Shown here: one piece after another, positions 40,366-50,189 of the stretch | Numbering within the stretch: position 1 is the stretch's first letter | Layout of the letters: the number at the start of each line of letters is the position of its first letter | Assembly: GCA_020248785.1 (NCBI GenBank) | Contig: JADCGX010000140.1 | Span: forward strand, 1 to 58,564 | DNA: 58,564 bases | Origin: Burkholderiales bacterium | GTDB taxonomy: Bacteria > Pseudomonadota > Gammaproteobacteria > Burkholderiales > Burkholderiaceae_F | Direction of reading: 5' to 3' | The notes under the pieces: model-generated | What the model saw: only the letters and a program-made list of their open reading frames with translations | What the model was told of the DNA's origin: nothing | Database searches by the model: none | Program-made: the position numbers and the translations under genes

Positions 40366-41028
40366 TCACAAAACCTGCTTGACGTCCGCATAGCTCACGG
40401 AACCGCCACCGGCCAGCATCAATGTGGTCGTGCCATCGAGGTTGCTCACCGCCTCGACGGTGCGGGTCACCAGCGGGGTCGCAGCCAGCTCCTTGCCGGC
40501 GGCCACCGCCTTGACGCTGGCGGTGTAGCGGCCCGCCGCCACCTGCGTGCCCGCATTGTTCTTGCCGTCCCAGGTAAAGCGGCTGATTCCGGCCTCACCC
40601 CCGCCCAGGCTCAGCGTGCGCACCAGTGCGCCGGCCGCGTCTCTGATCTCCACCGTCATCGCCTCCGCGCTCGAGGGCAGCTGGACACCAAAGGTGTTCG
40701 GCCCCGGCCCCGCGACGCGCAACTCCTGTCCAGTGATCAGCACGCTGCGACCGGTGAGCTGCGCGGCCTGCAGCGACTGCATCTGGCCAAACTGCGTCAG
40801 CAGCTTTTCAACGGTGTCGTTCAGTCCGTTGATGCCCGTGACGGTGTTGATCTGCGCCATCTGGCTGGTGACCTGCGCGTTATCCAGCGGATTGAGCGGG
40901 TCCTGGTTGTTCATCTGCGCGACCAGCAGCTTCAGGAAGCGGTCGTTCAACTCCTTGGCCGGATCGTTGGTGCCGCCGGCGCCGGTGGCGCTGGCGGTCA
41001 GACTGTTCAATGCGGCGATCGTGCTCAT
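40366..41028 (-). CDS. flgD: Flagellar hook assembly (cap) protein FlgD
   Basis: FlgD is the scaffold that caps the growing hook. The 220 residues contain the conserved N-terminal part (NDRFLKLLVAQMNNQDPLNP, LDNAQVTSQMAQINTVTGIN). The C-terminal FlgD Tudor/Ig-like domains follow (EIRDAAGALVRTLSLGGGEA, RFTWDGKNNAGTQVAAGRYT). The AAGG site 6 nt before the ATG supports the start. It lies 53 bp after flgC. Confidence 0.97.
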   Translation of the reverse strand: MSTIAALNSLTASATGAGGTNDPAKELNDRFLKLLVAQMNNQDPLNPLDNAQVTSQMAQINTVTGINGLNDTVEKLLTQFGQMQSLQAAQLTGRSVLITGQELRVAGPGPNTFGVQLPSSAEAMTVEIRDAAGALVRTLSLGGGEAGISRFTWDGKNNAGTQVAAGRYTASVKAVAAGKELAATPLVTRTVEAVSNLDGTTTLMLAGGGSVSYADVKQVL

Positions 41029-41081
41029 TGCTGCCTTCGTGTGCTTGTTGCGGTTTCTTTCTTGCTGCCCGTGCGCAGGCC

Positions 41082-41489
41082 TTAGCTGCCCAGTTGCAGC
41101 GTCTTCTGGAGCATGCTCTTGGCCGTGTTCATCACGTCGACATTGGTCTGATAGCTGCGCGACGCCGAGATCATGTTGACCATCTCCTCGACCACATTCA
41201 CATTGGTCATGGTGACGTAGCCTGCCTCGTCGGCCAGCGGATGACCGGGGTCGTGCAGCTTGCGCGGTTCTGCGTTGTCCTCGACGACACTGGCCACACG
41301 CACGCCAGCCGCGCTCTGGCCGGCATCCATCATCTGCGTCTGAAACAGAACCTGGCGCGCCTTGTAGGGCTTGCCGTCCGGCCCGGCCACGCTCTCCGCG
41401 TTGGCCAGATTGCTCGACACCACGTTCAGGCGCTGGCTCTGCGCGCTGACCGCGCTGCCCGAGACGTTGAAGATCTTGAACAGGCTCAT
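41082..41489 (-). CDS. flgC: Flagellar proximal rod protein FlgC
   Basis: This 135-residue rod subunit begins [20 protein letters not shown] and continues [20 protein letters not shown]. It ends [20 protein letters not shown], as in FlgC. An AGGAG ribosome site lies 5 nt before the ATG. It starts 16 bp after flgB. Confidence 0.97.
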   Translation of the reverse strand: MSLFKIFNVSGSAVSAQSQRLNVVSSNLANAESVAGPDGKPYKARQVLFQTQMMDAGQSAAGVRVASVVEDNAEPRKLHDPGHPLADEAGYVTMTNVNVVEEMVNMISASRSYQTNVDVMNTAKSMLQKTLQLGS

Positions 41490-41505
41490 CGCGACTCCTG
41501 CGAAC

Positions 41506-41913
41506 TCATTGGCCGTTAATGGCGCTCATCAGCGTGCGAATCTGGCCGTTGATGAAACGCAGACTTGCTTCGTAGCGCACCGAGTTGTCGGCGAAGGCGG
41601 CCCGCTCCATGTCCATGTCGACCGTGTTGCCGTCGAGCGATGTTTGCAACGGCGCGCGGTACATCAGGTTGGGCGTGCCTTCGACGTTCCCCGCGCCGCC
41701 CAGGTGCCCGCTGGCGGTGCGCGATGGCGCCAGCGTGCCGGCGACCTGCGCACCGGTGGCCTGGGCCAGCGCGGAGCGGAAGTCGAAGTCGCGTGCCTTG
41801 TAGTGCGGCGTGTCGGCATTGGCGATGTTCGAGGCCAGCACGCGGGTGCGCTCGGCGCGCAGCAGCAGTGCGTTGGCGTTGAAATCCAGTCCTTGCGTTA
41901 GCCGATCGATCAT
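41506..41913 (-). CDS. flgB: Flagellar proximal rod protein FlgB
   Basis: This 135-residue rod subunit is the first gene of the flgBCDEFGHIJKL unit. It has [40 protein letters not shown] and the C-terminal [20 protein letters not shown]. It is divergent from flgA; the roughly 150 bp between them must hold both promoters. I see no convincing sigma-54 site there, so class II control by FlhDC/sigma-70, as in other betaproteobacteria, is more likely (inference). Confidence 0.97.
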   Translation of the reverse strand: MIDRLTQGLDFNANALLLRAERTRVLASNIANADTPHYKARDFDFRSALAQATGAQVAGTLAPSRTASGHLGGAGNVEGTPNLMYRAPLQTSLDGNTVDMDMERAAFADNSVRYEASLRFINGQIRTLMSAINGQ

Positions 41914-42067
41914 CCGAACGTCTCGTGCGAGAAGATTTTTGGCGGCTGCCCCTCAAGCTTTGCCGCTCAACGACGATATTGCTTACGAGGGGTCGTGCCG
42001 GATCCATGGATAAGCCCTGCTTGTGCGCGCCATTTGCCCGCTTGTCGTTGGTGCGCGCACGCCCAGA

Positions 42068-42778
42068 ATGCAGCCCATGATTCGTCCACTCCTCACCATT
42101 TGCGGGGCAGCCCTTGTATCGACGCTGTCTCTTGCCGCAGCCCAGGCGCAGACGAGCGCCGACAGCGTGCGCTTGTTCGTCCAACGCGAGGCAGGCGGCA
42201 TCGTGCCCGCGGGCTCCGGCAGCGTCCGTGTCGACGTCACCGTCGGTCGACTCGATCCGCGGCTACAACTCGCACCGTGCACGCGCAGCGAACCGTTCAT
42301 TCCGACCGGCGCGCGCCTGTGGGGCCGCGCCCATGTGGGCCTGCGCTGCGTAGAAGGTGCCAATTGGTCCGTGCTCTTGCCCGTGACTGTGCGCATTTAC
42401 GGTCCGGCGCTGGTGGCGGCACGCCCCTTGACCGCGCAGGCGCCGCTGAGTCAGGACGACGTGCAACTGGCCGACGTTGAATGGACGCGCGAGCCGCAAG
42501 GCGTGGTCACCGACATGCAGCAGTTGACCAACCGTGTGCTGCAGCGGCCGATTGCGACGGGGCAGCCGATCGCGCTGAGCGCGCTGCGCGCCCCGGTTGT
42601 GATCGCACAGGGCGACCCGGTCAAGCTGGTGGGTACCGGACAAAATTTCTCGATCAGTGCGCAAGCGATCGCGTTAGGCAGTGCGCAGGACGGCCACAGC
42701 GTGCGGGTGCGCACGGAGTCGGGCCGCATCTTGAGTGGCACCGCACGCGGCGGCCGCGTGGTCGACGTAAGCTTTTAA
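42068..42778 (+). CDS. flgA: Flagellar P-ring assembly chaperone FlgA
   Basis: FlgA is a periplasmic chaperone for P-ring formation by FlgI. The 236 residues have a signal peptide (PLLTICGAALVSTLSLAAAQA) followed by the SAF/FlgA region (LAPCTRSEPFIPTGARLWG, PLTAQAPLSQDDVQLADVEW, VLQRPIATGQPIALSALRAP). The family C-terminus (GTARGGRVVDVSF) is present. The start may be ATG 42068 or 42077. It is divergent from flgB and 164 bp before flgM. Confidence 0.95.
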   Translation: MQPMIRPLLTICGAALVSTLSLAAAQAQTSADSVRLFVQREAGGIVPAGSGSVRVDVTVGRLDPRLQLAPCTRSEPFIPTGARLWGRAHVGLRCVEGANWSVLLPVTVRIYGPALVAARPLTAQAPLSQDDVQLADVEWTREPQGVVTDMQQLTNRVLQRPIATGQPIALSALRAPVVIAQGDPVKLVGTGQNFSISAQAIALGSAQDGHSVRVRTESGRILSGTARGGRVVDVSF

Positions 42779-42859
42779 GACATCGGCGGAGCCGAGCATG
42801 GACACACGGCCGTTTCCCTCGCCGTTGTTGCGACGCCGGTGGCGCGTGCGCTCAAGCGC

Positions 42860-42886
42860 TAAAGTTTGCCGGCATCATGCCGAAGT
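42860..42886 (+). promoter_or_regulatory. Sigma-28 (FliA) promoter of flgM
   Basis: TAAAGTTT (42860-42867, identical to the classical -35 consensus), an 11-bp spacer and GCCGAAGT (consensus GCCGATAA) lie 56 bp upstream of the flgM start. This is the expected FliA-dependent promoter that lets late-phase transcription make more FlgM. Confidence 0.75.
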
Positions 42887-42942
42887 GCTGGTTGAAGCGA
42901 CGGCGATTTGCCGTCCAATCGGATTAGGCGCCGGGAGGCCAA

Positions 42943-43242
42943 GTGAAGATTTCATCGACGAGTGAACCGCTACGCCCGGATCGGCTGCTGCCGACCGCCA
43001 ACGAAGCGCGCACCGCCGCCGCAAAGGCCGGCGAAACGGTGGCCGAGACCGAAAAGGTGCAGCTGTCGGACCTGGCCACTCGGCTCTCCAAACTGGAGAA
43101 CCGTTTTGGCGGCGACTTCGACGCGAAGAAAGTCAACGAAGTGAAGACCGCCTTGGCAGAAGGACGCTTCACGGTCAATGCCGACGCGGTGGCCCAGGGT
43201 CTCATCGCCAGCGTGGCCGAACTATTGGGCAAGAAAGCCTGA
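42943..43242 (+). CDS. flgM: Anti-sigma-28 factor FlgM
   Basis: FlgM binds FliA and is secreted once the hook is complete, releasing late gene expression. The 99 residues are charged and probably disordered at the N-terminus (KISSTSEPLRPDRL). They end with the FliA-binding helices (KVNEVKTALAEGRFTVNADA, VAQGLIASVAELLG). The start is GTG, with GGGAGG 5 nt upstream. The stop codon overlaps the flgN start (TGATG), so the two are translationally coupled. fliA itself is in this window at 50268-51008. Confidence 0.94.
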   Translation: MKISSTSEPLRPDRLLPTANEARTAAAKAGETVAETEKVQLSDLATRLSKLENRFGGDFDAKKVNEVKTALAEGRFTVNADAVAQGLIASVAELLGKKA

Positions 43243-43586
43243 TGGACGCGGTGCTGCGCCGGCTCGATCACTGCTTGATGAACGAGCAGCGCGCGCTCGT
43301 GGCAGGCGCTGCCGACGAGGTGGACCGCCTGCGACAAGAGAAGGCGGCGCTGCTGGACCAACTGCACGCCGCGCTGTTCGCGCGGACAGCCGTCGCACCA
43401 GCGACCCGCCAGCGGGTCGCCGAGCTGGCACGCATGAACGCACTGAACGGCGCGCTGGTGGCGCAACGATTCGCTCGCATCAAGGCCCGCTCGGACGCCC
43501 TGCTCGGCGCCGCCGAGGCGACGTTGTATGAAGCGTCCGGCACGGCGCGTGTCTCGTCCCACGCGCGCACCACTGCGACGGCCTAG
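43242..43586 (+). CDS. flgN: Flagellar export chaperone FlgN
   Basis: FlgN is a cytosolic chaperone for FlgK and FlgL. The 114 residues are helical (LRRLDHCLMNEQRALVAGAA, VDRLRQEKAALLDQLHAALF, MNALNGALVAQRFARIKARS). This matches the low-similarity FlgN family mainly by size, helical pattern and position. Its ATG overlaps the flgM stop by one base. A weak hairpin (CGGCAC/GTGCCG) follows at 43610-43625. Confidence 0.88.
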   Translation: MDAVLRRLDHCLMNEQRALVAGAADEVDRLRQEKAALLDQLHAALFARTAVAPATRQRVAELARMNALNGALVAQRFARIKARSDALLGAAEATLYEASGTARVSSHARTTATA

Positions 43587-43846
43587 CCGCGGCCCAATGT
43601 CACGGTCGCCGGCACAATCGTGCCGAGCGTCGGCGGATCGGCTGCCAATCGACGGACACACGCGCCGACGTCCGCTCCACCGGACCGGCCACCGCCAACG
43701 TCTCGCCCGACGTCGCGCTCCCCCTTGCTTGGCGGCCAGCGACATTCGAACGCCTGCGGCGCACGCAAGTGCGCGAGCATCAACAGGTAGCGATTAACGC
43801 GGCTCAGGGCGAGATGCTCGCCGCCGCGCACCAACATCGTCCCCAT
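43583..43846 (-). CDS. Possible small ORF, convergent with flgN
   Basis: This 87-codon frame opens MGTMLVRGGEHLALSRVNRY and is preceded by a strong AGGAGG 5 nt before its ATG. The first half has a plausible composition; the second is Gly/Arg/Asp-rich (GERDVGRDVGGGRSGG) and looks non-coding. It ends in the last codon of flgN on the other strand. It is unrecognised and could be the remains of a gene or chance. Confidence 0.25.
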   Translation of the reverse strand: MGTMLVRGGEHLALSRVNRYLLMLAHLRAPQAFECRWPPSKGERDVGRDVGGGRSGGADVGACVRRLAADPPTLGTIVPATVTLGRG

Positions 43847-44502
43847 CGGCCCCTCCTGAGGCCGCCCGTGACAAAGCGCAGCGCCGAGGCAAGGCGCATG
43901 CCGCATTCACGCGGCGCCGGTGTCGCTCAACGTGCGGTCCGTCGTCGGCGACAGTCGCCGCCTGCGGCATTCGGACCAGGGGTAACGAGGTGCGAGGCCG
44001 GGCTTGCTGCGCGGACGCGCGCGGCAAGGCCTGTCGTCGGCATGACCCATCGCGGCGACTGCGCGACCGGGCGCACAAAGCCTCGTCGGGCAGCGCAACA
44101 CAGCTTGCCTTGCGACGCCCTTGCCTCGACCTCGCGCATGACGTTGCGCATGATCTGCCCGCCGGCATCCACTGGCGCAACACCGTCGACGACGCATGCG
44201 GCAAGGCGATGGTTGAACATGCCGCCGCGCGGCGCCACGTGGCCAAGCGAAAGCGAACATCCGAGTCAAGCTGAGCCGCTCGTCCTCACGGTCGTGTCTG
44301 CAGAGGCTGAAGGATTGCGCCGCGTGTATCGCATCCGCCAACTCGCCTTGCGTAAAGTCACGCAAAACGAGAGCGAACATTTCGCGCAACGTCGCGGTCG
44401 CCTTAGCATGGATGACGCTGACAGTGCGGCCGCGTTGTCACCGAGTCGTCGCGAGTTTGGGGAAGCTCACATGATGTCGATTTCTGCATGCACGGAGGTG
44501 CT
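43847..44502. other. Long stretch without a supported gene
   Basis: Together with the weak ORF before it, about 0.9 kb between flgN and the hybrid kinase lacks a convincing gene. Frames in both directions are Arg/Ala/His-rich and mutually overlapping. On the minus strand, short pieces look protein-like in different frames (MREMFALVLRDFTQGELADA at about 44389-44330; MFNHRLAACVVDGVAPVDAG at about 44220-44160), which would fit a decayed gene. The kinase promoter must lie near the right end. Confidence 0.4.
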
Positions 44503-46635
44503 GTGAGCGGCGCGGGCAATGTCGTTTCGCCGCTCGGTGGCATGATCGCCACCCGTCTGGCCTTGCTGCGTGCCATTCGCGGTGGCGACCTCGTCGAAGC
44601 CCGACGCGTCCTGAGCGTTCAAAGCGCCGACGACCTTGGTGATCCGATCGATGCGTTGATCGAGACGGTCGGCGTCTATCAGGAAGAACTGCGGCTGCAA
44701 TCGGAAGAACTGCAGTTGAGCCGCGCGCGCGCCGAAGCGGCGAGCGCGCGCTTGCAGCATGTGTTCGAGCAGCTCCCCGTGCCGGCGGTGCTTCTCGACC
44801 GGGGTGGCGCCATCGTCGATGCTAACCACGCCGCGGTGCGCCGGTTCGGCCTCGATCTGCGTACCGGGCGCGCCCATCTGTTGCGCCGGTATGTCGCGGC
44901 GGATGCGGCGTATCGCGTGAGCGAGGCTTTGGCCGAAGCAAGGCTGGTGGGCCAGACGCTGCTGTCGGATCTGCCGCTCGCCCTGCCCGATGATCGTTCC
45001 GGCGTGGCCGATCTCTACGTCACCCCCCTCGAGTCCGGCACCGACCAAGTACGCGAGACCTTTCTGTGCGTCTTGGTCGATCACACCGCCCAGCGCGAAC
45101 TGAGCAGTCAGCTCGATCTGGCCGTGCGCGCCGGCGGCGTCGGCGTCTGGGACCTCGACGTGCTGTCGCGCCAAGCGCACCTGTCGGCCATCATGCAGTC
45201 GCATCTGGGCTTCGCGACCGCCGACGTGGCGCTTGAAGACTGGCTCGCACGCTTGCATCCAGATGACGCAAGGCAAGCCGGCGACGACCTGGCGCGCGCC
45301 ATGGTGCATACGGCGTCCTATCAGTCCGAGTACCGTGTGGTTCACCCCGACGGAACGGTACGCGTGCTGCACATCCTCGGTGCCGTCCAGCGCAATGCCG
45401 CGGGGCGCCCGGTGCGAGCCCGTGGCGTCTGCCACGACGTGACAGCCGAACGCATGGCTGAGCAACAGCAGCGCGCACGCGATCTGGCCGAACGCGCCAA
45501 CCAGGCGAAGAGCGAGTTTCTCTCGCGCATGAGCCACGAGCTGCGCACGCCATTGAACGCCATCATTGGTTTCGCGCAGTTGCTGGACGCCAGCGGCGAC
45601 CCGCAAAGCGCCAAGCAAAGGAGCCACGTGAAGCAGATCGAGGCGGCGGGCTGGCATTTGGTGCATCTCGTCAACGACCTGCTCGACTTATCGCGCATCG
45701 AATCGGGTCACACCGAGCTGCGTCTCGAGCCGGTGGATCTCGGGCCCGCGCTGCAAGCGGCGGCACAGATTGCCCGCTCAGCGGTGAAGATCCACCGCGA
45801 CATCACGGTCGAGATCGAATCGCAGCCCGCTCTGCGCGTGCACGCCGACGACACCCGCCTGAAGCAGGTCCTCGTCAACCTGATCAGCAACGCGATCAAA
45901 TACAACCGGGATCGCGGCCACGTGCGAATTGACGTTCACGTCCAGGAGGCATGGGTGAGCATCGTGGTGCGCGATACCGGGCCGGGTATCGCACCTGCCC
46001 AGGTGGCACGCATGTTCGAGCCATTCAACCGGCTCGGCGCATCGACCGATGTGGAGGGCACCGGGCTTGGCCTGAGCATCGCGCATCGCCTGGCCGGGCT
46101 CATGAGGGGCCAGCTCACGGCGACGAGCGTACAGGGCGAGGGCAGCAGTTTCACCCTGCGTTTGCCGCTCGCCGCCCCTGCGGCAAGCAGCCCTTCAGCG
46201 CTGCCGATCGACATCGACCTCGACGGCGAGGGCACCATCGACGTGCTTTATGTCGAGGACAACCTTGCCAACGCGGAACTGATGCGCGAAGTGCTCTCCC
46301 TGGTCCCCGGGTGCACGCTCCGCTTGGCGCGCGACGCTGGCGAGGCACTCGCGCAGTGGACGGCGAAGCGCGCCCATCTGCTTTTGGTCGACGTCAATCT
46401 GCCCGGAGAAAGCGGCCTCGATCTCGTTACCCGGCTGCGCGCCCGCGATGGTCATCTGCCCCCCTGGATCGCGGTCACGGCCGATGTGATGCCGGCCACC
46501 GAGCAGGCGGTCAAGTCAGCGGGCGCCATCGCGCTGTGGCGTAAACCAATCGACGTCGCCGAGGTGCTCGCCGAACTGGACAGGCAGCGCACGGCGCTGC
46601 AACAAGCCAGCCCCGCGGCGGCGCGGGTAGCCTAG
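44503..46635 (+). CDS. Soluble hybrid histidine kinase (PAS-PAS-HisKA-REC)
   Basis: This 710-residue cytoplasmic kinase begins with a helical segment and a coiled coil (YQEELRLQSEELQLSRARAE). PAS-like domains follow at about 85-195 and 200-315 (YRVVHPDGTVRVLHILGAV). HisKA has H345 in FLSRMSHELRTPLNAIIGFA, with ATPase boxes NLISNAIKYN, DTGPGI and GTGLGLSIAHRLA. A C-terminal receiver has D630 in LLLVDVNLPGESG. The GTG at 44503 is chosen over the ATG at 44488 because GGAGG (44494-44498) lies just before it and inside the longer reading. It stands alone between the flg and MCP genes, with no adjacent regulator. Confidence 0.9.
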   Translation: MSGAGNVVSPLGGMIATRLALLRAIRGGDLVEARRVLSVQSADDLGDPIDALIETVGVYQEELRLQSEELQLSRARAEAASARLQHVFEQLPVPAVLLDRGGAIVDANHAAVRRFGLDLRTGRAHLLRRYVAADAAYRVSEALAEARLVGQTLLSDLPLALPDDRSGVADLYVTPLESGTDQVRETFLCVLVDHTAQRELSSQLDLAVRAGGVGVWDLDVLSRQAHLSAIMQSHLGFATADVALEDWLARLHPDDARQAGDDLARAMVHTASYQSEYRVVHPDGTVRVLHILGAVQRNAAGRPVRARGVCHDVTAERMAEQQQRARDLAERANQAKSEFLSRMSHELRTPLNAIIGFAQLLDASGDPQSAKQRSHVKQIEAAGWHLVHLVNDLLDLSRIESGHTELRLEPVDLGPALQAAAQIARSAVKIHRDITVEIESQPALRVHADDTRLKQVLVNLISNAIKYNRDRGHVRIDVHVQEAWVSIVVRDTGPGIAPAQVARMFEPFNRLGASTDVEGTGLGLSIAHRLAGLMRGQLTATSVQGEGSSFTLRLPLAAPAASSPSALPIDIDLDGEGTIDVLYVEDNLANAELMREVLSLVPGCTLRLARDAGEALAQWTAKRAHLLLVDVNLPGESGLDLVTRLRARDGHLPPWIAVTADVMPATEQAVKSAGAIALWRKPIDVAEVLAELDRQRTALQQASPAAARVA

Positions 46636-46915
46636 CTGTCGCTGCCGGCCGTGACTTCGCCGACAGCGCGTCGCCGCGCGCGACCGCCCCTCGCGCCGGC
46701 GCGGCGCGGCATGTTGCGTCCGGCGTGGCGTAATCCTGGGAGGCTACCTGGGCTGCGCACGCAAGCGAGGCAAATCGTGTCGCTGGCGGAAAACTCGGAC
46801 GCAGCGATCAGCGCCCGACCAGACACACGACGCAGAGCTGCCGTGGCGACTCGAGCCGACACTCGTCGACGCCTGGCTCGCGGCGGCCCAACCGCACACC
46901 GCGGCATCGTCGAGT

Positions 46916-48505
46916 TCAACAAGCGCTCGCCGCCAGCGGGCTGCCGTCGGCGGCGAGCGCGATCGGAGCGGCGGCCTCGCGCGCGTCCAGCTTGAAGACC
47001 GAGACCGATTTGGCCAGTCGCTGCGCCTGCTCGCTCAGGCTGGATGCGGCAGCGGCGCTCTGCTCGACCAGCGCCGCGTTTTGCTGTGTGGCTTGATCCA
47101 GTTGCGTAACCGCCTGGTTGACCTGCTGTAGACCGCTGGACTGCTCGAGCGTGCTGCTGGTGATCTCGCCAATGAGATCAGTCACGCGCCGTACCTGCGT
47201 GACGATCTCGTCCATCGTGCGGCCGGCGTGGTCCACCTGCGCGGCTCCGCTTTCGACCTTGCCAACCGACTCGGTGATCAAGTGCTTGATCTCGCGCGCG
47301 GCTTGCGCGCTGCGTTGGGCGAGGTTGCGTACCTCGCCGGCCACCACGGCGAAGCCGCGACCTTGGTCGCCGGCCCGCGCGGCCTCCACGGCGGCATTGA
47401 GTGCAAGGATGTTGGTCTGAAATGCGATGCCGTCGATCACGCCGATGATCTCCGCGATCTTGCGACTGCTGGCGCTGATCTGATCCATGGTCGACACGAC
47501 GTCGCCGACCACCGTGCCACCGCGCTGCGCGACTTCGGACGCGCTGACGGCCAGCTGATTGGCCTGGCGTGCATTGTCCGCGCTGAGCTTCACGCTGGAC
47601 GTCATCTGCTCCATGGAGGCGGCCGTCTGCTGCAGGCTGCTTGCCTGCTGCTCGGTGCGGCTCGACAGATTCTGGTTGCCCTGGGCAATCTCGCGGCTGG
47701 CCGTGCTCACGGACTCCACGCCTCGGCGCACTTCGCCGACCACGCCAACAATGTGCTGGCGCATCCGCTCGAGCGAGCCGGCCACGCTGTCGGCATGCTC
47801 CGACAGGATCGGACGCGATAGATCACCCTGGGCCGCCGTACGCGCCACGACGGCAATCTCGGCCGGCTCGGCACCCACCGCACGCCACAGCGCGCGTCGC
47901 ACCCAAAAGTACGACAAGACCAGCAGCGCAGCCGTGAGCGCGAACACGATGCCCACGATGATGGCAACGGCCACATTCACCCAGTCAAAGTTTGCCATCG
48001 CCTGCTCGGCAAAGGCGTTCGAGCGTGCGACGGTGACGTCGACCCCGGCACGGTGCGTCAAGTACAGCCCATGCACCTGATCGAGCGCGCGGCGCGCGGC
48101 CTCGCGGTCGCCGGACAGCAGCGACGGCAGGACGGACGACCGCGCCGCGGCGATGAACTTCTCGGCGGCACTGTGCTGCTCGCCCAGCAAGTCGCGCTCC
48201 AGGCCGAACGGCGGATTGGCCCTCCAGTGCGCAACTCGCGCTTGATAGGCCTCTTCGAGCCGGGTCAACTCCTTGGCGGCGGACTCGGGCGACAGCGTGC
48301 CCTCGATCCCCTGCGACAGCACCAGCCGCATTTCGATTAGATACATCGGTGGCGGCAGAACATCGGCCGTCACGTCCTTTGCCACCAACGCGCGCTTGCC
48401 CTCGACACCGAGCCGGTGATCGCCGTACAACGCAGTGACAAGCAGCAAGCAGGACGCCGCCAAAGCCCCAACCAACTGCGTGAGGAGCATGAACTTCATG
48501 GTCAT
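46916..48505 (-). CDS. Methyl-accepting chemotaxis protein
   Basis: This 529-residue membrane chemoreceptor has TM1 near the start ([20 protein letters not shown]), a four-helix-type periplasmic domain at about 30-175 ([20 protein letters not shown]) and TM2 at about 178-205 ([20 protein letters not shown]). HAMP and a full signalling domain follow ([39 protein letters not shown]). There is no C-terminal CheR/CheB-docking pentapeptide. Its signalling half is very like the receptor at 1-1335, pointing to paralogues. ATG 48505 has GGAG nearby; the longer frame to 48655 is spurious. Confidence 0.94.
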   Translation of the reverse strand: MTMKFMLLTQLVGALAASCLLLVTALYGDHRLGVEGKRALVAKDVTADVLPPPMYLIEMRLVLSQGIEGTLSPESAAKELTRLEEAYQARVAHWRANPPFGLERDLLGEQHSAAEKFIAAARSSVLPSLLSGDREAARRALDQVHGLYLTHRAGVDVTVARSNAFAEQAMANFDWVNVAVAIIVGIVFALTAALLVLSYFWVRRALWRAVGAEPAEIAVVARTAAQGDLSRPILSEHADSVAGSLERMRQHIVGVVGEVRRGVESVSTASREIAQGNQNLSSRTEQQASSLQQTAASMEQMTSSVKLSADNARQANQLAVSASEVAQRGGTVVGDVVSTMDQISASSRKIAEIIGVIDGIAFQTNILALNAAVEAARAGDQGRGFAVVAGEVRNLAQRSAQAAREIKHLITESVGKVESGAAQVDHAGRTMDEIVTQVRRVTDLIGEITSSTLEQSSGLQQVNQAVTQLDQATQQNAALVEQSAAAASSLSEQAQRLAKSVSVFKLDAREAAAPIALAADGSPLAASAC

Positions 48506-48832
48506 GGAACGTATCTCCGATCTCCAACAGGTTGGCCATGCGCGGTCGTCTCGCGTTGGGCCTGATGTCAACAGTGTCTCGTGGTTATCGATGCGCCAGA
48601 CGCGGCAAAAACGGGCGGGCGGCATGCCTGTTCGCGGCTTTAGCGGCCCCACCAAGCGCGCGAGCAGCAGGTGCGACGGCCGCTGTCTGCGTTGTCCTTA
48701 GGCGGGGTGCCTCTCGTACCTGGTGCCGCCGGATTCGAATCGCCGCAACGCTGCGCGCGACGGCGTGCTTGCCCGCGACAGCTTCAGCCGATGCCGAGGC
48801 GCGGCGACGCCGTGCCAATGCCGCGGCAGGGG
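48506..48832. other. Intergenic gap between two receptor genes
   Basis: This 327-bp stretch has no supported gene. It contains the promoter region of the membrane receptor. The only ORF through it is the wrong-frame tail of the frameshifted receptor gene. A partial sigma-28-like -10 (TTATCGAT on the plus strand at 48585-48592) is visible but lacks a good -35. Confidence 0.4.
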
Positions 48833-50189
48833 TCAGAACTGATAGGCCAAGCGCAAGCCGCCGCATTGGCGACCGTGAACCACGATCGGCGCCGACAAGT
48901 CTTTCATCAGCACGAAGCGATCGCCGCCCATGTCGCGGCGATACGTCGGCAGCAGGAACTTGCGGGTGTTGCGGCCAGCGGCCAGCCCAGTGCGGTCGTT
49001 GAACAGTCGTCGGTTGCGACAGTTGGCGGCATTCCAGACGGGGGTCTGCGCCCTGCGGTTTGGAAAACTCGAGGTTGTCGGTGGGCAGATAGCCGTTGCG
49101 GTCGACAGCCGCGCAGAACACGACCTTGTCGCTGAATTCGAGCAGCGACTCCTGGAAGGCTGGCAGCACGCGATCGGTGAAGTCCAGGAAGCGCGTGCGC
49201 GACTGCCGCGGATTGGTGTTGGCGATCTTGACGTCGTTTTCGTCGAACAAATCCGCCAGCGCGATCTCGCCGCTGTCGACCGCCTGGCCGAAGGGCGCAC
49301 CGATGGCCGCGGCCGTCTCGCACAGCTTACGGATGTACGGGGTATCGACGGTCTCGGCGACGCAGTCGGCCGACAGCTTGATCGAGTGCTCGCTCGAGGT
49401 CAAAAAGTGCATGGCGCGACTCTTGGCCTGTTCGAGGGCGGCGCCTTGCTCGCGCACCTGAGCGGCCAGGCCCTGGACCGCGTGGCGCGTGCTGACGCAG
49501 CTCCGCACGTTTTGCTGGGCGGCATCGGCATTGCGACTGACCGCCTGCTCGACGCGGCCAAGGGCGAGGCTGAAGGTCTCGTGCCCATTGACCTCCTTGG
49601 GCTCGCGGATGTTGAGCGCGAGTTCCGCGATGCGCGCATCGAGTTGCTGCGCCGTGCCCGCAATCTGCTTGCTGGAGTGCTCGACCTGTCGCGCGAGATC
49701 CTCCACGGCCTCGGCGACGACGGCAAGGCCGCGGCCGGCCTCGGCGGCACGCCTGGCCTCAAGCGAGGCATTGAATGCGACCAGCCGGGTCTGCAAGGCA
49801 ATCTTGGTGATGTCGATCGCCGCATCGGCCACCAGGCGCAGCGGCTCGGCCGCCGCGGTGACATCGCTCGCCACACGCTCGACCGCGGCGCGCGCGGCCG
49901 CAGCTGACTGCAAACTCGCGCCCATGGACTGGCTGATCGCCTGGTTGGAGGCAACCATCTGCCGCACGTCCTCGGCCACGCGCGTGAACGCCTCGGCCTG
50001 CCGGTGGCCAAGGGCTGCGAGATCGTCGAAGGCGCCTACGAGATCGGCGGCCTCCTCGCCCACCGTCGCGGCATCCTTGCCCAGGGCGCCGATGGCGGCA
50101 TTGGTATCCACCGCAGGCGCGTCGGCACGCGGCGCCACGGCAGCGTCGGCCGCCATGGCGTCAGGTTTGCGAAGCAAGTCGAATGGCAT
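48833..50189 (-). pseudogene. Soluble methyl-accepting chemotaxis-like protein, frameshifted
   Basis: The frame from ATG 50189 encodes a receptor-like signalling region (DITKIALQTRLVAFNASLEA, AEAGRGLAVVAEAVEDLARQ). A C-terminal domain follows (DTPYIRKLCETAAAIGAPFG, ADLFDENDVKIANTNPRQSR, VFCAAVDRNGYLPTDNLEFS). There is no membrane segment. After FSKPQGADP the expected sequence (PVWNAANCRNRRLFNDRTGL ... GGLRLAYQF) continues in another frame to a stop at 48833. One extra base in the G run at 49040-49044 (C5 in the coding strand) explains this; removing it gives 451 residues. Uncorrected, the frame runs in meaningless sequence to 48585. It is either a true pseudogene, a phase-variable tract or a sequencing error. 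Confidence 0.82.

Noticed and set aside
41914-42067. Sigma-54 promoter for flgB
   Set aside because: The best candidate (TGGCGCGCACAAGCA on the minus strand) has GG-GC spacing one base short and a poor -12.
44467-45666. 399-codon minus-strand frame opposite the hybrid kinase
   Set aside because: It is a mirror of a gene with clear HisKA and receiver motifs and shows no family features of its own.
48563-48592. Possible sigma-28 promoter for the membrane receptor (minus strand)
   Set aside because: The -10 (ATCGATAA) is fair, but the sequence at the -35 position (TTTTTGCC) does not resemble TAAAGTTT.
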